From: Schaedlerella glycyrrhizinilytica_A
GTDB taxonomy: Bacteria > Bacillota > Clostridia > Lachnospirales > Lachnospiraceae
NCBI RefSeq assembly: GCF_042852765.1
Contig: NZ_AP031414.1
DNA length: 64,000 nt
Direction: 5' to 3' (one strand)
The notes beneath the pieces were generated by a model. That model was given only the letters and a program-made list of their open reading frames with translations. It did not search any database and was not told the DNA's origin. Shown piece after piece: positions 34,153 through 44,495 of the stretch (position 1 is its first letter; each line of letters begins with the position of its first letter). A program made the position numbers and the translations under genes.

Positions 34153-37065
34153 ATGTTAGCAATTAATATCGAAGACGTGATCAACGTCTTAAATTCCTGC
34201 AAGTTGTATCTGATCGCACTTGGTGTGATCTTGGCACTTGTAGTGGTCATTACAATCGCAGTGATGAAACTGCCGAAACCGAAAAAGAAATTTATCCGCT
34301 CACAGAGCTGGATCGCATTTCTTCTGGCGGTTGTTGTGATCGTGAACATGATCTGCTGGGGACCGATGTCCAGCATGATCTCACTGGCAACAGAAAAGAA
34401 TGATATTCAGAAAGAGACGTCGGATGCTGCAACAGCACTGTGTGAACAGATTGCAGACGAGGGAATCGTACTTCTGAAAAATGAGAACGGCAGACTTCCG
34501 CTTGAGGAGGGAACAAAGCTGAATGTATTTGGCTGGGCTTCCACAAACCCGGTATATGGCGGAACAGGATCTGGCGGACTTTCCGATGCATATCCGACAG
34601 TCTCCTTATTAGAGGGACTTGAGAATGCAGGATTTGAAGTAAACGGTGAACTGGTTGATTTTTACAAGAATTTCCGGGAGACACGTCCGACAGTCGGAAT
34701 GTGGGGACAGGACTGGACGATTCCGGAGCCGACGATCGAGGAATATGACGAGGCGGGAATTTTTGAGTCTGCAAAAGAGTATTCCGATACCGCAGTTGTC
34801 GTTATTTCACGTTCCGGCGGAGAGGGAGCGGATCTCCCGACAAGCCTGGATCCGGAAGTGGAAGATACATTCGAAGCAGGAGACGCATTCGGCGCATCCG
34901 GACTTCGGATCAGTGATCAGAAAGACGATCTGGACGCATCCAAACATTTCCTGGAGCTGACGAACAGAGAGCAGGCAATGCTGGACCGTGTTGCGGCAGA
35001 TTATGAGGACATTATTGTTGTTGTGAATGCGGCAAATGCAATGGAACTCGGATTCGTTGACGAATACGAGCAGATCAGCAGCGTACTGTGGTGCCCGGGA
35101 ACCGGTCAGTCAGGATTTAATTCGCTTGGATCTATTTTAAAAGGAGAGACGAATCCGTCTGCAAAGGCAAGCGACACGTTTGTAAGAGATCTGACAAAGA
35201 CGCCTACATACAACAACTTCGGATTCTTTGCATATGACAATATGGACGAGTTTGAAGTGGATGGTTTTGTGCCGAATTTTGTAAACTATACAGACGGAAT
35301 CTATGTGGGATACCGTTTCTATGAGACAGCGGCGGAAGAAGGGCTGATCAATTATGAAGAAATGGTACAGTATCCGTTTGGTTATGGACTTTCCTATACG
35401 ACATTTGAACAGAAAATGGGAGAGTTGGAAGTAAAAGACGGTACGATTTCCGTTGACGTAACTGTTACAAATACAGGGGATGCGGCAGGAAAAGACGTCG
35501 TAGAGATTTATTATAACCCGCCGTATACAAACGGAGGAATCGAGAAAGCATCTGTAAACCTGATCGGATTTGAGAAGACAGAAGTTCTGGAGCCGGGTGA
35601 GAGCGAAACCGTTACCGTGACATTTACGGAAGAGGATATGGCGTCTTATGACGACATCAATGCAAAAGCATATGTGTTGGAAGCAGGAGATTATGAAATC
35701 TCTCTCCGCACAGATTCACATACCGTTGTAGATACCAAAACACATACGGTAGACGAGACGATCACATACAGCGGTGAAAACGGACGTTCTACGGATGAGA
35801 CAACGGCAACAAACCAGCTTGATTTTGCAAACGGAGACGTGACTTATCTTTCCCGCGCAAATGGATTCGCAAATTATGCAGATGCGACTGCGGCGCCGAC
35901 CAACTTTACAATGTCGGAAGAAGACAAAGCTACGTTCATGAACAACAGCAATTATAATCCGGAAGATTATAATGACGAGTCGGATGAAATGCCGACAACA
36001 GGCGCGAAAAACGGACTGGAACTCGTAGATCTCAGAGGCGTGGACTATGATGATCCACAGTGGGATAAACTTTTGGATCAGCTGACGGTCAGCGAGATGG
36101 ATACGATGATCGCACTTGGCGGTTATCAGACATCCGCAGCGAAGAGCGTCGGAAAAATCCAGACGATCGACTGTGACGGACCGGCGTCGATCAACAATAA
36201 CTTTACCGGAACCGGCTCTATCGGATTCCCGTCAGCGGTGATCATTGCAAATACATGGAATGTTGACATCGCGGACGCATTCGGACAGAGCATCGGTAAG
36301 ATGGCGGACGAGATGGGCGTATCCGGATGGTATGCACCGGCTATGAATATCCACAGAAGCGCATTTGCAGGACGTAACTTCGAGTACTATTCAGAAGATC
36401 CGTTCCTTTCCGGAAAAATTGCAACGGCAGCGGTTGCAGGAGCAGAAAAAGAGGGCGTATATGCGTATCTGAAACATTTTGCGCTGAACGATCAGGAGAC
36501 AAACCGTACAAATCAGCTTTGTACATGGTTCAATGAGCAGTCAGCCCGTGAAATTTATCTGAAGCCGTTTGAAATGTGTGTAAAAGAGGGTGGAGCAAAG
36601 GCAGTGATGTCCGCGTTCAACTTCTATGGAACAGAGCCGGCAGGAGCAAGCTCCGAGGTATTGAACAACATTCTTCGTGACGAATGGGGATTCCGCGGAT
36701 TTGTCCTGACAGACTACTATGGAGTATACGGTTATCAGGATGCCGACCGTATGATCCGTAACGGAAATGACTGTATGCTCGTTGCATATGATACAGAGAC
36801 AAACCATCTGACAGACCAGAAGAGCGCGACAAGCGTGCAGGCAATGCGTCAGGCATGCAAGAACATTATGTATACGGTAGTAAACAGCCGTGCATATGAT
36901 GCTGAAAATTTTGAAACAGGTCTGCTGACATGGCAGATCGCAGCGATCGTGATCGACGTGATCCTGGCAGCAGGATTGATCGTGCTTGAGATCGTGGCGA
37001 TCAAAAAATTCAAAAAGAGAAGCGCCGAAGTTGTAAAAGCCGCTTCAAATGCAGAGAAAGAATAA
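34153..37065 (+). CDS. Membrane-anchored GH3 glycosidase with reversed domain order
   Basis: A 970-residue GH3 protein. Two membrane helices lie at the N-terminus (about residues 16-40 and 53-75) and one near the C-terminus (about 920-945). Between them the GH3 domains run in the opposite order to normal. First comes the alpha/beta sandwich (EGIVLLKNENGRLPL near residue 108), then the fibronectin-III-like domain (TVTNTGDAAGKDVVEIYY), then the catalytic barrel (AFAGRNFEYYSEDPFLSGK, KHFALNDQETNR) with nucleophile Asp854 in LTDYYG. A reversed order is known from beta-glucosidases of Ruminococcus albus and Butyrivibrio. The start follows AGGGAGG. It likely acts at the cell surface. Confidence 0.88.
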   Translation: MLAINIEDVINVLNSCKLYLIALGVILALVVVITIAVMKLPKPKKKFIRSQSWIAFLLAVVVIVNMICWGPMSSMISLATEKNDIQKETSDAATALCEQIADEGIVLLKNENGRLPLEEGTKLNVFGWASTNPVYGGTGSGGLSDAYPTVSLLEGLENAGFEVNGELVDFYKNFRETRPTVGMWGQDWTIPEPTIEEYDEAGIFESAKEYSDTAVVVISRSGGEGADLPTSLDPEVEDTFEAGDAFGASGLRISDQKDDLDASKHFLELTNREQAMLDRVAADYEDIIVVVNAANAMELGFVDEYEQISSVLWCPGTGQSGFNSLGSILKGETNPSAKASDTFVRDLTKTPTYNNFGFFAYDNMDEFEVDGFVPNFVNYTDGIYVGYRFYETAAEEGLINYEEMVQYPFGYGLSYTTFEQKMGELEVKDGTISVDVTVTNTGDAAGKDVVEIYYNPPYTNGGIEKASVNLIGFEKTEVLEPGESETVTVTFTEEDMASYDDINAKAYVLEAGDYEISLRTDSHTVVDTKTHTVDETITYSGENGRSTDETTATNQLDFANGDVTYLSRANGFANYADATAAPTNFTMSEEDKATFMNNSNYNPEDYNDESDEMPTTGAKNGLELVDLRGVDYDDPQWDKLLDQLTVSEMDTMIALGGYQTSAAKSVGKIQTIDCDGPASINNNFTGTGSIGFPSAVIIANTWNVDIADAFGQSIGKMADEMGVSGWYAPAMNIHRSAFAGRNFEYYSEDPFLSGKIATAAVAGAEKEGVYAYLKHFALNDQETNRTNQLCTWFNEQSAREIYLKPFEMCVKEGGAKAVMSAFNFYGTEPAGASSEVLNNILRDEWGFRGFVLTDYYGVYGYQDADRMIRNGNDCMLVAYDTETNHLTDQKSATSVQAMRQACKNIMYTVVNSRAYDAENFETGLLTWQIAAIVIDVILAAGLIVLEIVAIKKFKKRSAEVVKAASNAEKE

Positions 37066-37198
37066 TTTCAGAATATCTCATGAAAAAATGAGTAAATAAA
37101 TGAGTTGGAAGACGGAGAAAGAATCGGGAGAGATCCCGATTCTGCTTCCGTATAGGGAGATGAAAACGTTCGTACAGGGGATTACAGGAGGGACAAAA

Positions 37199-39622
37199 TT
37201 GAAACATCGCGATATCATAGATAAAATGACATTGGAAGAAAAAGCCGCATTTCTAAGCGGGAAAAATGTGTGGCAGACAAGAGATTACAGCCGGCTTGGC
37301 CTGCCGTCGATCTTCTGTTCCGACGGACCTCACGGGATCCGTAAACAGGCGGGAGCCGGGGATCATCTTGGGTTAAACGCATCTCTTCCGGCAACTTGCT
37401 TTCCGACCGCGGCGACAGTTGCAAACAGTTGGGATGAACGGCTGGGTGAGGAATTAGGCGAAGCACTCGGAGAGGAAGCGGCGACACAGGAAGTGAACGT
37501 GCTTCTCGGACCGGGGCTGAATATGAAACGCAGTCCGCTTTGCGGAAGAAATTTTGAATATTTTTCCGAAGATCCATATCTGGCAGGAAAAATGGCGGCG
37601 GCTTATGTAAAGGGAATCCAGAGCCAGGGCGTGTATGCATGTCCGAAACATTTTGCGGTGAACAGTCAGGAGCTTCGCCGTATGGCAATGAACTCCGTAT
37701 TGGACGAGAGGACACTGCGCGAGATTTATCTGACGGGATTTGAGATTGCCGTAAAAGAGGGCAAGGCGAAATCCATCATGACAAGTTACAACGAAATCAA
37801 TGGCACATATGCCAATGAAAATAAACATTTATTACAGGAGATCCTGCGAAAAGAGTGGGGATTTGACGGGATCGTCATTACAGACTGGGGCGCATCCAAC
37901 GATCATGCGGCAGGCGTGGCGGCGGGATCCAATCTGGAAATGCCTGCGCCGGGACTCGATTCCGCAAGGGAAATCCTGCAGGCAATCAAAGAAAAGACAC
38001 TGACGGAGGAAGAACTGGACGCATGTGTGGACGGACTTCTGGACGCGGTTTTGACATTGAGTGAGAATGCGAAGGGAAAGAAACGCACATTTCCGGAAAC
38101 GGCGCACCATGATCTTGCAAGACGGGCAGCGGAAGAAAGCGCGGTGCTTCTGAAAAATACCGATGAGATCTTACCGCTGAAAGCAGGATGTAAGATTGCT
38201 GTGATCGGAGATTTTGCGGTGGAACCCAGATATCAGGGAGCCGGATCTTCGATGGTAAATCCGACCTATCTGGAAACGATCGAGAAAGTGATCGGCAATT
38301 ACGATATTCAGGTCGTGGGGATCAACAGAGGCTACAAACGGACCGGAGAAGCGGACGAGGCGATGAAAAAAGAGGCGCTGGATCTGGCGGCAGCGGCGGA
38401 TATTGTTCTGTATTGTTTCGGATTGGATGAGCTGAGTGAATCGGAGGGGATGGATCGTTCCCATATGCGGATCCCCCAGAACCAGATCGAACTTCTGCAG
38501 TCGATCGTTCAGGTCAATGAAAATGTAGTCGGACTGCTCAGCGCAGGCGCGTCGATCGAAATGCCGTGGCATTATTGCTGTAAAGCGATCCTGCATGGAT
38601 ATCTGACCGGTCAGGCGGGGGCGAGCGCGATGCTGAACATTCTGACCGGAAAGGTAAACCCATCCGGAAGACTCAGTGAAACTTATCCGCTCCGCTATGA
38701 AGATACATCGGCATTCCGGCATTTTCCGAGTACACAGAGAAATTCGGAATATCGGGAAAGTATTTACATCGGATACCGTTATTACGATACAAGCAAGGTC
38801 CGGGTACAGTATCCGTTCGGATATGGGCTGTCTTATACGACATTTATGTATTCAGAGCTGAAAGTCGATGCGGACGGAGCAACATTTACATTGACAAATA
38901 CAGGAAAAATGGACGGCGCGGAAGTCGTACAGCTTTATGTCGGACTTCCGAATGCGATCGTATTCCGACCGGAAAAAGAGCTGAAAGGCTTCCGGAAAGT
39001 ATTTTTGAAATCGGGTGAAAGCAAAGAAGTCAGAATTGATTTTGACGATAAGACGTTCCGTTATTGGAATGTGAAGACGAACGGATGGGAAGTCGAAGAG
39101 GGAATCTATCAGATCATGGTAGGAGCAAGTGTGGCGGACATCAGGCTGGAGGGCAAACTGCAGGTGAGTGGAACGACGGATCGGTATCCGTACAATCCGG
39201 CGAAACTTCCTTACTATTATACCGGTATCGTACAGCAGATTTCGGACGAAGAGTTTGAAGAACTTTTAGGGCATCCAATCCCATCGGGAAAGTGGTCCGG
39301 AGACCTCGGGATCAATGACGCGATCTGTCAGATGTATTATGCGAAAAGCGGTCTTGCCAGAGTGATATATAAAGTATTGACGACCATGAAGAAAAAAAGT
39401 GAAGAAAAAGGGAAACCGGATCTGAATATCCTTTTCATTTATAACATGCCGTTCCGCGGTATTGCGAAGATGACGGGCGGAATGGTCAGTATGGAAATGG
39501 TCGAGGGAATGGTGACGGTCGTGAATGGTCATTTCTTAAAAGGAATGAAAAAGATCATCGGCGGATTCTTCCGGAATCAAAAAGCAAATAAAGCGTACGA
39601 AGCGAAACTCGCGGAAAAATAG
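37199..39622 (+). CDS. Beta-glucosidase-type glycoside hydrolase, GH3
   Basis: An 807-residue GH3 in the normal order: SDGPHGIRKQAGAGDHLGLN, LGPGLNMKRSPLCGRNFEYF, KHFAVNSQELRR, nucleophile Asp229 in ITDWGA, sandwich domain (AVLLKNTDEILPL) and fibronectin-III domain (FTLTNTGKMDGAEVVQLY). A C-terminal tail of about 130 residues includes MPFRGIAKMTGG (from Met750), like tails on other enzymes here. The start is taken as TTG 37199 after AGGAGGG, which fits the family N-terminus; ATG 37100 would add 33 unconserved residues without a ribosome site. No signal peptide. It follows the membrane GH3 in one operon. Confidence 0.88.
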   Translation: MKHRDIIDKMTLEEKAAFLSGKNVWQTRDYSRLGLPSIFCSDGPHGIRKQAGAGDHLGLNASLPATCFPTAATVANSWDERLGEELGEALGEEAATQEVNVLLGPGLNMKRSPLCGRNFEYFSEDPYLAGKMAAAYVKGIQSQGVYACPKHFAVNSQELRRMAMNSVLDERTLREIYLTGFEIAVKEGKAKSIMTSYNEINGTYANENKHLLQEILRKEWGFDGIVITDWGASNDHAAGVAAGSNLEMPAPGLDSAREILQAIKEKTLTEEELDACVDGLLDAVLTLSENAKGKKRTFPETAHHDLARRAAEESAVLLKNTDEILPLKAGCKIAVIGDFAVEPRYQGAGSSMVNPTYLETIEKVIGNYDIQVVGINRGYKRTGEADEAMKKEALDLAAAADIVLYCFGLDELSESEGMDRSHMRIPQNQIELLQSIVQVNENVVGLLSAGASIEMPWHYCCKAILHGYLTGQAGASAMLNILTGKVNPSGRLSETYPLRYEDTSAFRHFPSTQRNSEYRESIYIGYRYYDTSKVRVQYPFGYGLSYTTFMYSELKVDADGATFTLTNTGKMDGAEVVQLYVGLPNAIVFRPEKELKGFRKVFLKSGESKEVRIDFDDKTFRYWNVKTNGWEVEEGIYQIMVGASVADIRLEGKLQVSGTTDRYPYNPAKLPYYYTGIVQQISDEEFEELLGHPIPSGKWSGDLGINDAICQMYYAKSGLARVIYKVLTTMKKKSEEKGKPDLNILFIYNMPFRGIAKMTGGMVSMEMVEGMVTVVNGHFLKGMKKIIGGFFRNQKANKAYEAKLAEK

Positions 39623-39681
39623 CAGGATGGGAAAACAAAGAACGGGAAAGCAAAGTGCGCGAATGAGGTGAAAGATTAAGA

Positions 39682-40284
39682 ATGAAAGAAAAATGGATGA
39701 ATATATGGAAATCGTTTGAAGAGAAACATCCGAAACTTTCCAAATGGGTGTATCAGATTTTCTATTTTTTTGTATTCAGTATGGGAGTTACCGTGTTCCA
39801 GTATCTGGTATTTACATTTATGCCGGGATGGCTGGGGCTGGAACTCGCGGGGACGGAGTTCATGTGGCCGCAGAAAGAAATGCATATCCTGGGTGTAGAT
39901 TTTACATGGAGTCTGTTGGGATATAATGTGCTCCGGGATGCGAGCGGTGCGGTGATCATCGGCGGCGGACTCGGATATTTTATCAGTTATGAAGTCGGAT
40001 CGTTTCTGGCGCAGTGCATCAACTTTCCGCTGCAAAGAAACATTACGTTTAAGAGCAAAGGGAATCCGGTGTATCAGGCAATGTGGTATTTTATTGCCTG
40101 GATCGTGATCTCCCTGATCTGTAACGGATTTAACAATCTGTGGATGCCGATCGCGTCGGCATATGTGCCGCCGGCAATTTATAATCTGCTGGTAACGTTT
40201 ATCACAGGCGGCGTTTCGATGGTGATCTTCTTCTTTGTATTTAAGATCATCTTCCCGGAGGGGGAACCGAAAAAAGAGAAATAG
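39682..40284 (+). CDS. GtrA-like four-helix membrane protein
   Basis: A 200-residue membrane protein with four hydrophobic segments. The stretch INFPLQRNITFKSKGN between helices 2 and 3 resembles the conserved motif of the GtrA family, thought to help flip lipid-linked sugars across the membrane. It is longer than typical GtrA proteins because of an extra loop between helices 1 and 2. It follows the GH3 gene by 59 bp and ends the operon before a terminator, which suggests work on envelope or lipid-linked glycans rather than nutrition alone. The family call is moderate. Confidence 0.65.
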   Translation: MKEKWMNIWKSFEEKHPKLSKWVYQIFYFFVFSMGVTVFQYLVFTFMPGWLGLELAGTEFMWPQKEMHILGVDFTWSLLGYNVLRDASGAVIIGGGLGYFISYEVGSFLAQCINFPLQRNITFKSKGNPVYQAMWYFIAWIVISLICNGFNNLWMPIASAYVPPAIYNLLVTFITGGVSMVIFFFVFKIIFPEGEPKKEK

Positions 40285-40330
40285 AAGACAGATTATCACG
40301 GATGAGTGAAAGTATAGAAAAATTTTGCGC

Positions 40331-40370
40331 TAAGAGTCAGGTTTTTTGCACAAGCCTGACTCTTATTCTT
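40331..40370 (+). terminator. Terminator of the GH3-GtrA operon
   Basis: A stem of about 12 bp with one G-T pair (40331-40343 with 40353-40365) and a 9-base loop is followed by a T-rich stretch. Confidence 0.75.
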
Positions 40371-40449
40371 TACAATAAAAATGCTAGCGTCGGTGTACAA
40401 GGCGTGTTTCCCTTTGTACATCGACGCTTCCATCGTTGTATTCATATCT

Positions 40450-41891
40450 TTAATATAGCATATCTTTGCAGAATAATTGTATCGTGTCAGGATCTTTTAT
40501 TATGAAAGAGTTATCTAAATTACAGAGTTTTTCCAACATGTCCTGAAAGCAATGAATCGTATTTGCATCCTCAGAATAATAGAACTTCTCGGATGCAGAA
40601 TTTTCATGCGGTATGAAAAACATGTTATGACTGCTGAGGTATAGAGATAATTCTATATTTCCACGGTCAAGTACAGGGTTCGTGTCATTGAGTAGAAGAA
40701 TTTTACAGCCATTTTTGGCGTTGTGTATCAACTGAGACAGGTAATTTCTACGTTCGGATTCAGTTAATACAAATGTATGTGAGAGAATGCTGATCTTGCC
40801 GTCGAATAAAAAACGAGTAAGCGCGGATTTATAAATACATATATTCCAGCGGGAAGCTGTTTTTTGATAATAAGAATACATGGCAAGGATTTCGGCCAGA
40901 TTCTTAATATTTTCCGCTGCGGCGTGCAGCATTTCTTTCTTCAGAAAAAACATCGGAAGAGAGACCGTGAGAAGAAAGAGTTCTCGTCCGGTAAAAAAAT
41001 CAGAGAAGAAATTTCTTCTATATAATGGGATAAAGTCCGATGTTTCTATGATCGGTTTTCTCCCGCGCAGTAAATAATTGACGGCGCCGTAATAGCGTTC
41101 CGTTTGAAAAGCATCCTGCGTGATAATGGCATTTCTTGCGTTCAAAAGCTTATCAAGGTATGTAATCACACATAATCTGTTTTTCAATACAAGCAGACTT
41201 TCGTAAGTGAAAAAGGTGTTGTCAATATTGTAAAATTCCACGGATATATTTGGATCCGACAAACTATAAAAAGAACATAAATCCCGGCAGATGTGTAGGC
41301 GATGGCGGGATCGGATAAATCCGTTATCATACGCAGATGCAGTGTGGTGTTTGAGGAAAGGTTTTGAACCATATTCATCCAGAACGGAATGCATTCATTG
41401 TTTCCGTAATCAGAAGAAAACGGCATAGAAATACATTCCAGAACCGCGTCGGTCGTCTGTTTTGCGATTTCGGATGTGACCTGTGCAAGGAGGGAATTAT
41501 TCGATTCAAAAGACATATCCAATTGTGAAAAATTGCAGTTATTTATAATGTGTGATGCAGGAGAAGTATGTACGGAATTTTTGATACGGTAACTTTCTTT
41601 ATATGCAGCTTCCAGCACTGCAATACATTTTTCTTCAAAAGAATGCTCTGAGAGAGACAAGTCAATGTTAAAGGCATGGCAGAGCGCAACATGATGCTGA
41701 TCGGTGCAGTCTTTTAAGATAAATCGTATAATTTTCCTAAAAAGTTCTGAATTGCTGCGTACAGAAGGAAGTTTCAAATCGTTGCACCAACGGCTGATAT
41801 AAGAGACATCATAGTCGAGATATTCTGCCAACTGAGATTGTTTCATGTTGACGCAGTCCATAAATTTACGCAAAGTTTGTCCGAATGTCAT
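40450..41891 (-). pseudogene. Frameshifted XRE-type helix-turn-helix regulator
   Basis: Two overlapping frames appear to be one broken gene of about 480 codons. The first part (from ATG 41891, after AAAGGAG) begins MTFGQTLRKFMDCVNMKQSQ and has a clear XRE-type helix-turn-helix (LAEYLDYDVSYISRWCNDLK). It keeps sense-like sequence to about 41300 (LRMITDLSDPAIAY). From about 41295 sense-like sequence continues in another frame (ICRDLCSFYSLSDPNISVEFYN) to the stop at 40450. One missing base near 41293-41300 would explain this. The C-terminal 300 residues are not a family I can name. A sequencing error is possible. It is divergent from the broken MFS gene. Confidence 0.7.
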
Positions 41892-42168
41892 TACAACCAA
41901 TACTCCTTTTTCATCTTGGTTCTATTTTAAATAACGCCGATATAAAAGTCAACGCGGCATTCTAAAAGGGAGGGAAAAGTGTGTGAACTATTGCATTAGT
42001 CAAGTGGTCAAATGAGGCAATATATGGCATACAAAGTCATTTGAGAAAGCGTGCAGAATCACATAAAATAAAATTTAAAGAATGCTAAGATTTTGACAAG
42101 CTAGATTAAGCTTGGACATTACAGGGCGGAAAGGAAAAAATAAAAGCACGATTGGAATGGGTGAAAGA

Positions 42169-43434
42169 ATGAGTAGAACAAAAAGAAAATTTTCGGGATG
42201 GTCGGTATTTGCAGGCTGTCTGATCTTGATGATATTTCCGGGCGGAATGATGAGCTATACAGCAGGGCTTTTCATGTATCCGATCTGCGAGGAATTTGGC
42301 TTTTCTGTGACGGCGTATTCGATGGTTCTGACATTGACTGCGGTGGTAAATGCACTTGTCAGTGCCTTTTTGGTAGGATACTTGTCAAAAGGAAGCAGAA
42401 AAACAATGAAAATCATTATGCTGGTATCGGTAGTGATTGTGTGCGTCGGATTTCTTTTGCAGAGCAGATGCACGCAGTTATGGCAGTTTTATCTGATGGC
42501 GATTATCTGAAGTCTGGGATATAACATGATCACATTTATTCCGGTTACAATGATTTTGTCTAATTGGTTTGTTAAAAAGCGGGAATTGGTAACCGGAATT
42601 GCAATTGCATTCAGCAATCTGGGAGGAGCGGTGTTTAATACCGTGATTTCAAAACTTATTTCCACAGAGGGATGGCGTTATGCGTATGTGTTTAGCGGAC
42701 TTTTGGCTTTGGCTGCCTGTACGATTGCTGTGTTGTTTTCATTAAAAAGAAGTCCGGAAGAATATGGTCAGGAACCTTACGGGGCGGAAAGTGCAGCAGA
42801 CAGTGCAGTACAGGAGAAACAGAAAGTCTGGATGGGAGTGGATAAAAAGACAGCGCTTAAAACACCGGCATTTTATTTTTTATGTCTGGCAATGCTGCTG
42901 ACCGGTATTTACGGCGCGGGAATTGCGAACCATGTTGTAACGTATTTGTGTAAAGGCGGCTGGGATATAACGGCTGCAGGTCTGGTTATGACAGTTTATA
43001 CCCTTGCCGGAGTGGCAGGCAGTACGGGCGGAGGTGCCTTGCTCGAAAAAATCGGATACAGAAAAGGCGTTATTGCAGGCGGCGTGCTGGGAGTTTTGGC
43101 CGTAGTATCTTTGATCTTTGGCGGGAAAATACATGCGATGGCATATATATTTGCGATTCTTCTCGGTTGTGGATGTTTCCTTGTGGGATTGCTGCCGTCT
43201 CAGTCCGTAGCGAATACATTCGGCTTGAAAGAGTATGCAGGAATTTACGGGATGAGTTATGCGTGCTATCTGATAGGATGTGCGGTTTCCACGCCGGTCA
43301 TAGCGATCATTTCAGAGAAAACCGGTTACCTGACAGCTTGGATCGGCATTGTCATTTTGATTCTGGCGATCATTATTTTACATTTGTTATGTATCAGTGA
43401 GGGCGAAAAGATTCGCGAGAAATATCCGGATTAA
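42169..43434 (+). pseudogene. MFS transporter interrupted by an in-frame TGA
   Basis: A major-facilitator transporter of about 420 codons, similar in layout to the oxalate/formate-antiporter type (SGWSVFAGCLILMIFPGGMMSY at the start, NWFVKKRELVTGIAIAFSNLG in the middle). A TGA at 42508-42510 interrupts the frame after QFYLMAII; the same frame continues at once with SLGYNMITFIPVTMI. GGA to TGA is the simplest change. The next ATG (42526) lacks a good ribosome site and would start inside the transporter, so the gene is probably dead. ATG 42169 is the chosen start. It faces a frameshifted regulator and precedes an SDR gene. Confidence 0.75.
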
Positions 43435-43510
43435 CCGGATCACTATCGGAGAAAACAAGAGAAAATTTATGAATTTAAAAGTAAAACAGGATGCGAAAGG
43501 AGAAGAGATC

Positions 43511-44278
43511 ATGAGTAAAAAGATGGAAGGAAGAGTAGCGATTATTACAGGTGGATGCGGAGGCGTCGGAATCGAAACCGCAAAATTATTTTCAAAAGAA
43601 GGGGCGAAAATATTGATCGCCGATATGAATGATGAAGTGGGCGAAAAACTTGTAAAGGAACTGAATGACGATGGCGGAGAGGCAGTTTTTTATCATGTGG
43701 ATGTAACAAAAGAAGATGAGATTCAGGCATGTGTCAATCAATGTGTTGATGTGTTTGGAAAATTAGATACGTTGATCAATATTGCATGTATCATGGGTGT
43801 GGAGACCGGATACATCCATGAGACAACAGCAGAGATGTTTGATAAAGACGTTAGTATCAATTTTAAAAGCGTATTCTTGTTTACAAAATATGCTTTGCCG
43901 GAATTGGGAAAAAATGAGAGAAGTACAGTTGTGAATTTCAGTGCGGTATCTGCAGCAATGGGGATGGTAGGACATTCTATTTACGGTGCTTCCAAATATG
44001 CGATCGAAAGTTTTACACGGATGATTGCGACGCAGTATGGAAAAGAAGGGGTGCGGGCGAATTGTATCCGACCGGGAGTGATGGTGAATCCGGTATGGGC
44101 GGATACCGATTTTGGAAAAGAGTACGCAGCGTTTATGTTGTCACATCTGCCGGCAACGAGAATCGGAACAGTTAAGGATGCGGCTCCGGTAGTACTGTTC
44201 TTTGCAAGCGATGATTCATGTTATGTAACAGGACAGACCTTGACGATGGACGGCGGGCTTACCTGTCATGAACCATAG
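43511..44278 (+). CDS. Short-chain dehydrogenase/reductase with altered active site
   Basis: A 255-residue classical SDR: the nucleotide-binding TGGCGGVG near residue 13, then ADMN and HVDVT (suggesting NAD preference), and active-site YGASK (Tyr158, Lys162). The catalytic serine should lie 13 residues before the tyrosine; that position is Ala145 (NFSAVSA), with Ser144 and Ser147 beside it. Activity may be lost or changed. The C-terminal YVTGQTLTMDGGLT is standard. The start follows AAAGGAG. It is downstream of the broken MFS gene, so it may be part of the same decaying locus. The substrate is unknown. Confidence 0.85.
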   Translation: MSKKMEGRVAIITGGCGGVGIETAKLFSKEGAKILIADMNDEVGEKLVKELNDDGGEAVFYHVDVTKEDEIQACVNQCVDVFGKLDTLINIACIMGVETGYIHETTAEMFDKDVSINFKSVFLFTKYALPELGKNERSTVVNFSAVSAAMGMVGHSIYGASKYAIESFTRMIATQYGKEGVRANCIRPGVMVNPVWADTDFGKEYAAFMLSHLPATRIGTVKDAAPVVLFFASDDSCYVTGQTLTMDGGLTCHEP

Positions 44279-44380
44279 TGGAAAGAAGATTTGGAGAATT
44301 TTGAGAAAGGACTGCGTTAAATAGGAAAGATCAAAAGATTTTTCAGGATGGGACTTCAAAATAGAAGGTAGATAAGAATA

Positions 44381-44476
44381 GGGAGGCGGTCGCTTTCACG
44401 AGGAACTGCCTCCCGTCAAGTAGACAATTGAAAATATAAAATTTTCCTACCGGCAGATTATCTGCTGGCAGTTTTT
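44381..44476 (+). terminator. Two hairpins after the SDR gene
   Basis: A first hairpin (44381-44390 with 44405-44414, one mismatch) has no T run. A second (44450-44456 with 44462-44468) is followed by CAGTTTTTA and looks like the working terminator of the SDR gene. The 217-bp gap holds nothing else evident. Confidence 0.65.
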
Positions 44477-44495
44477 ATGCTCCTGAAATTCTTTT

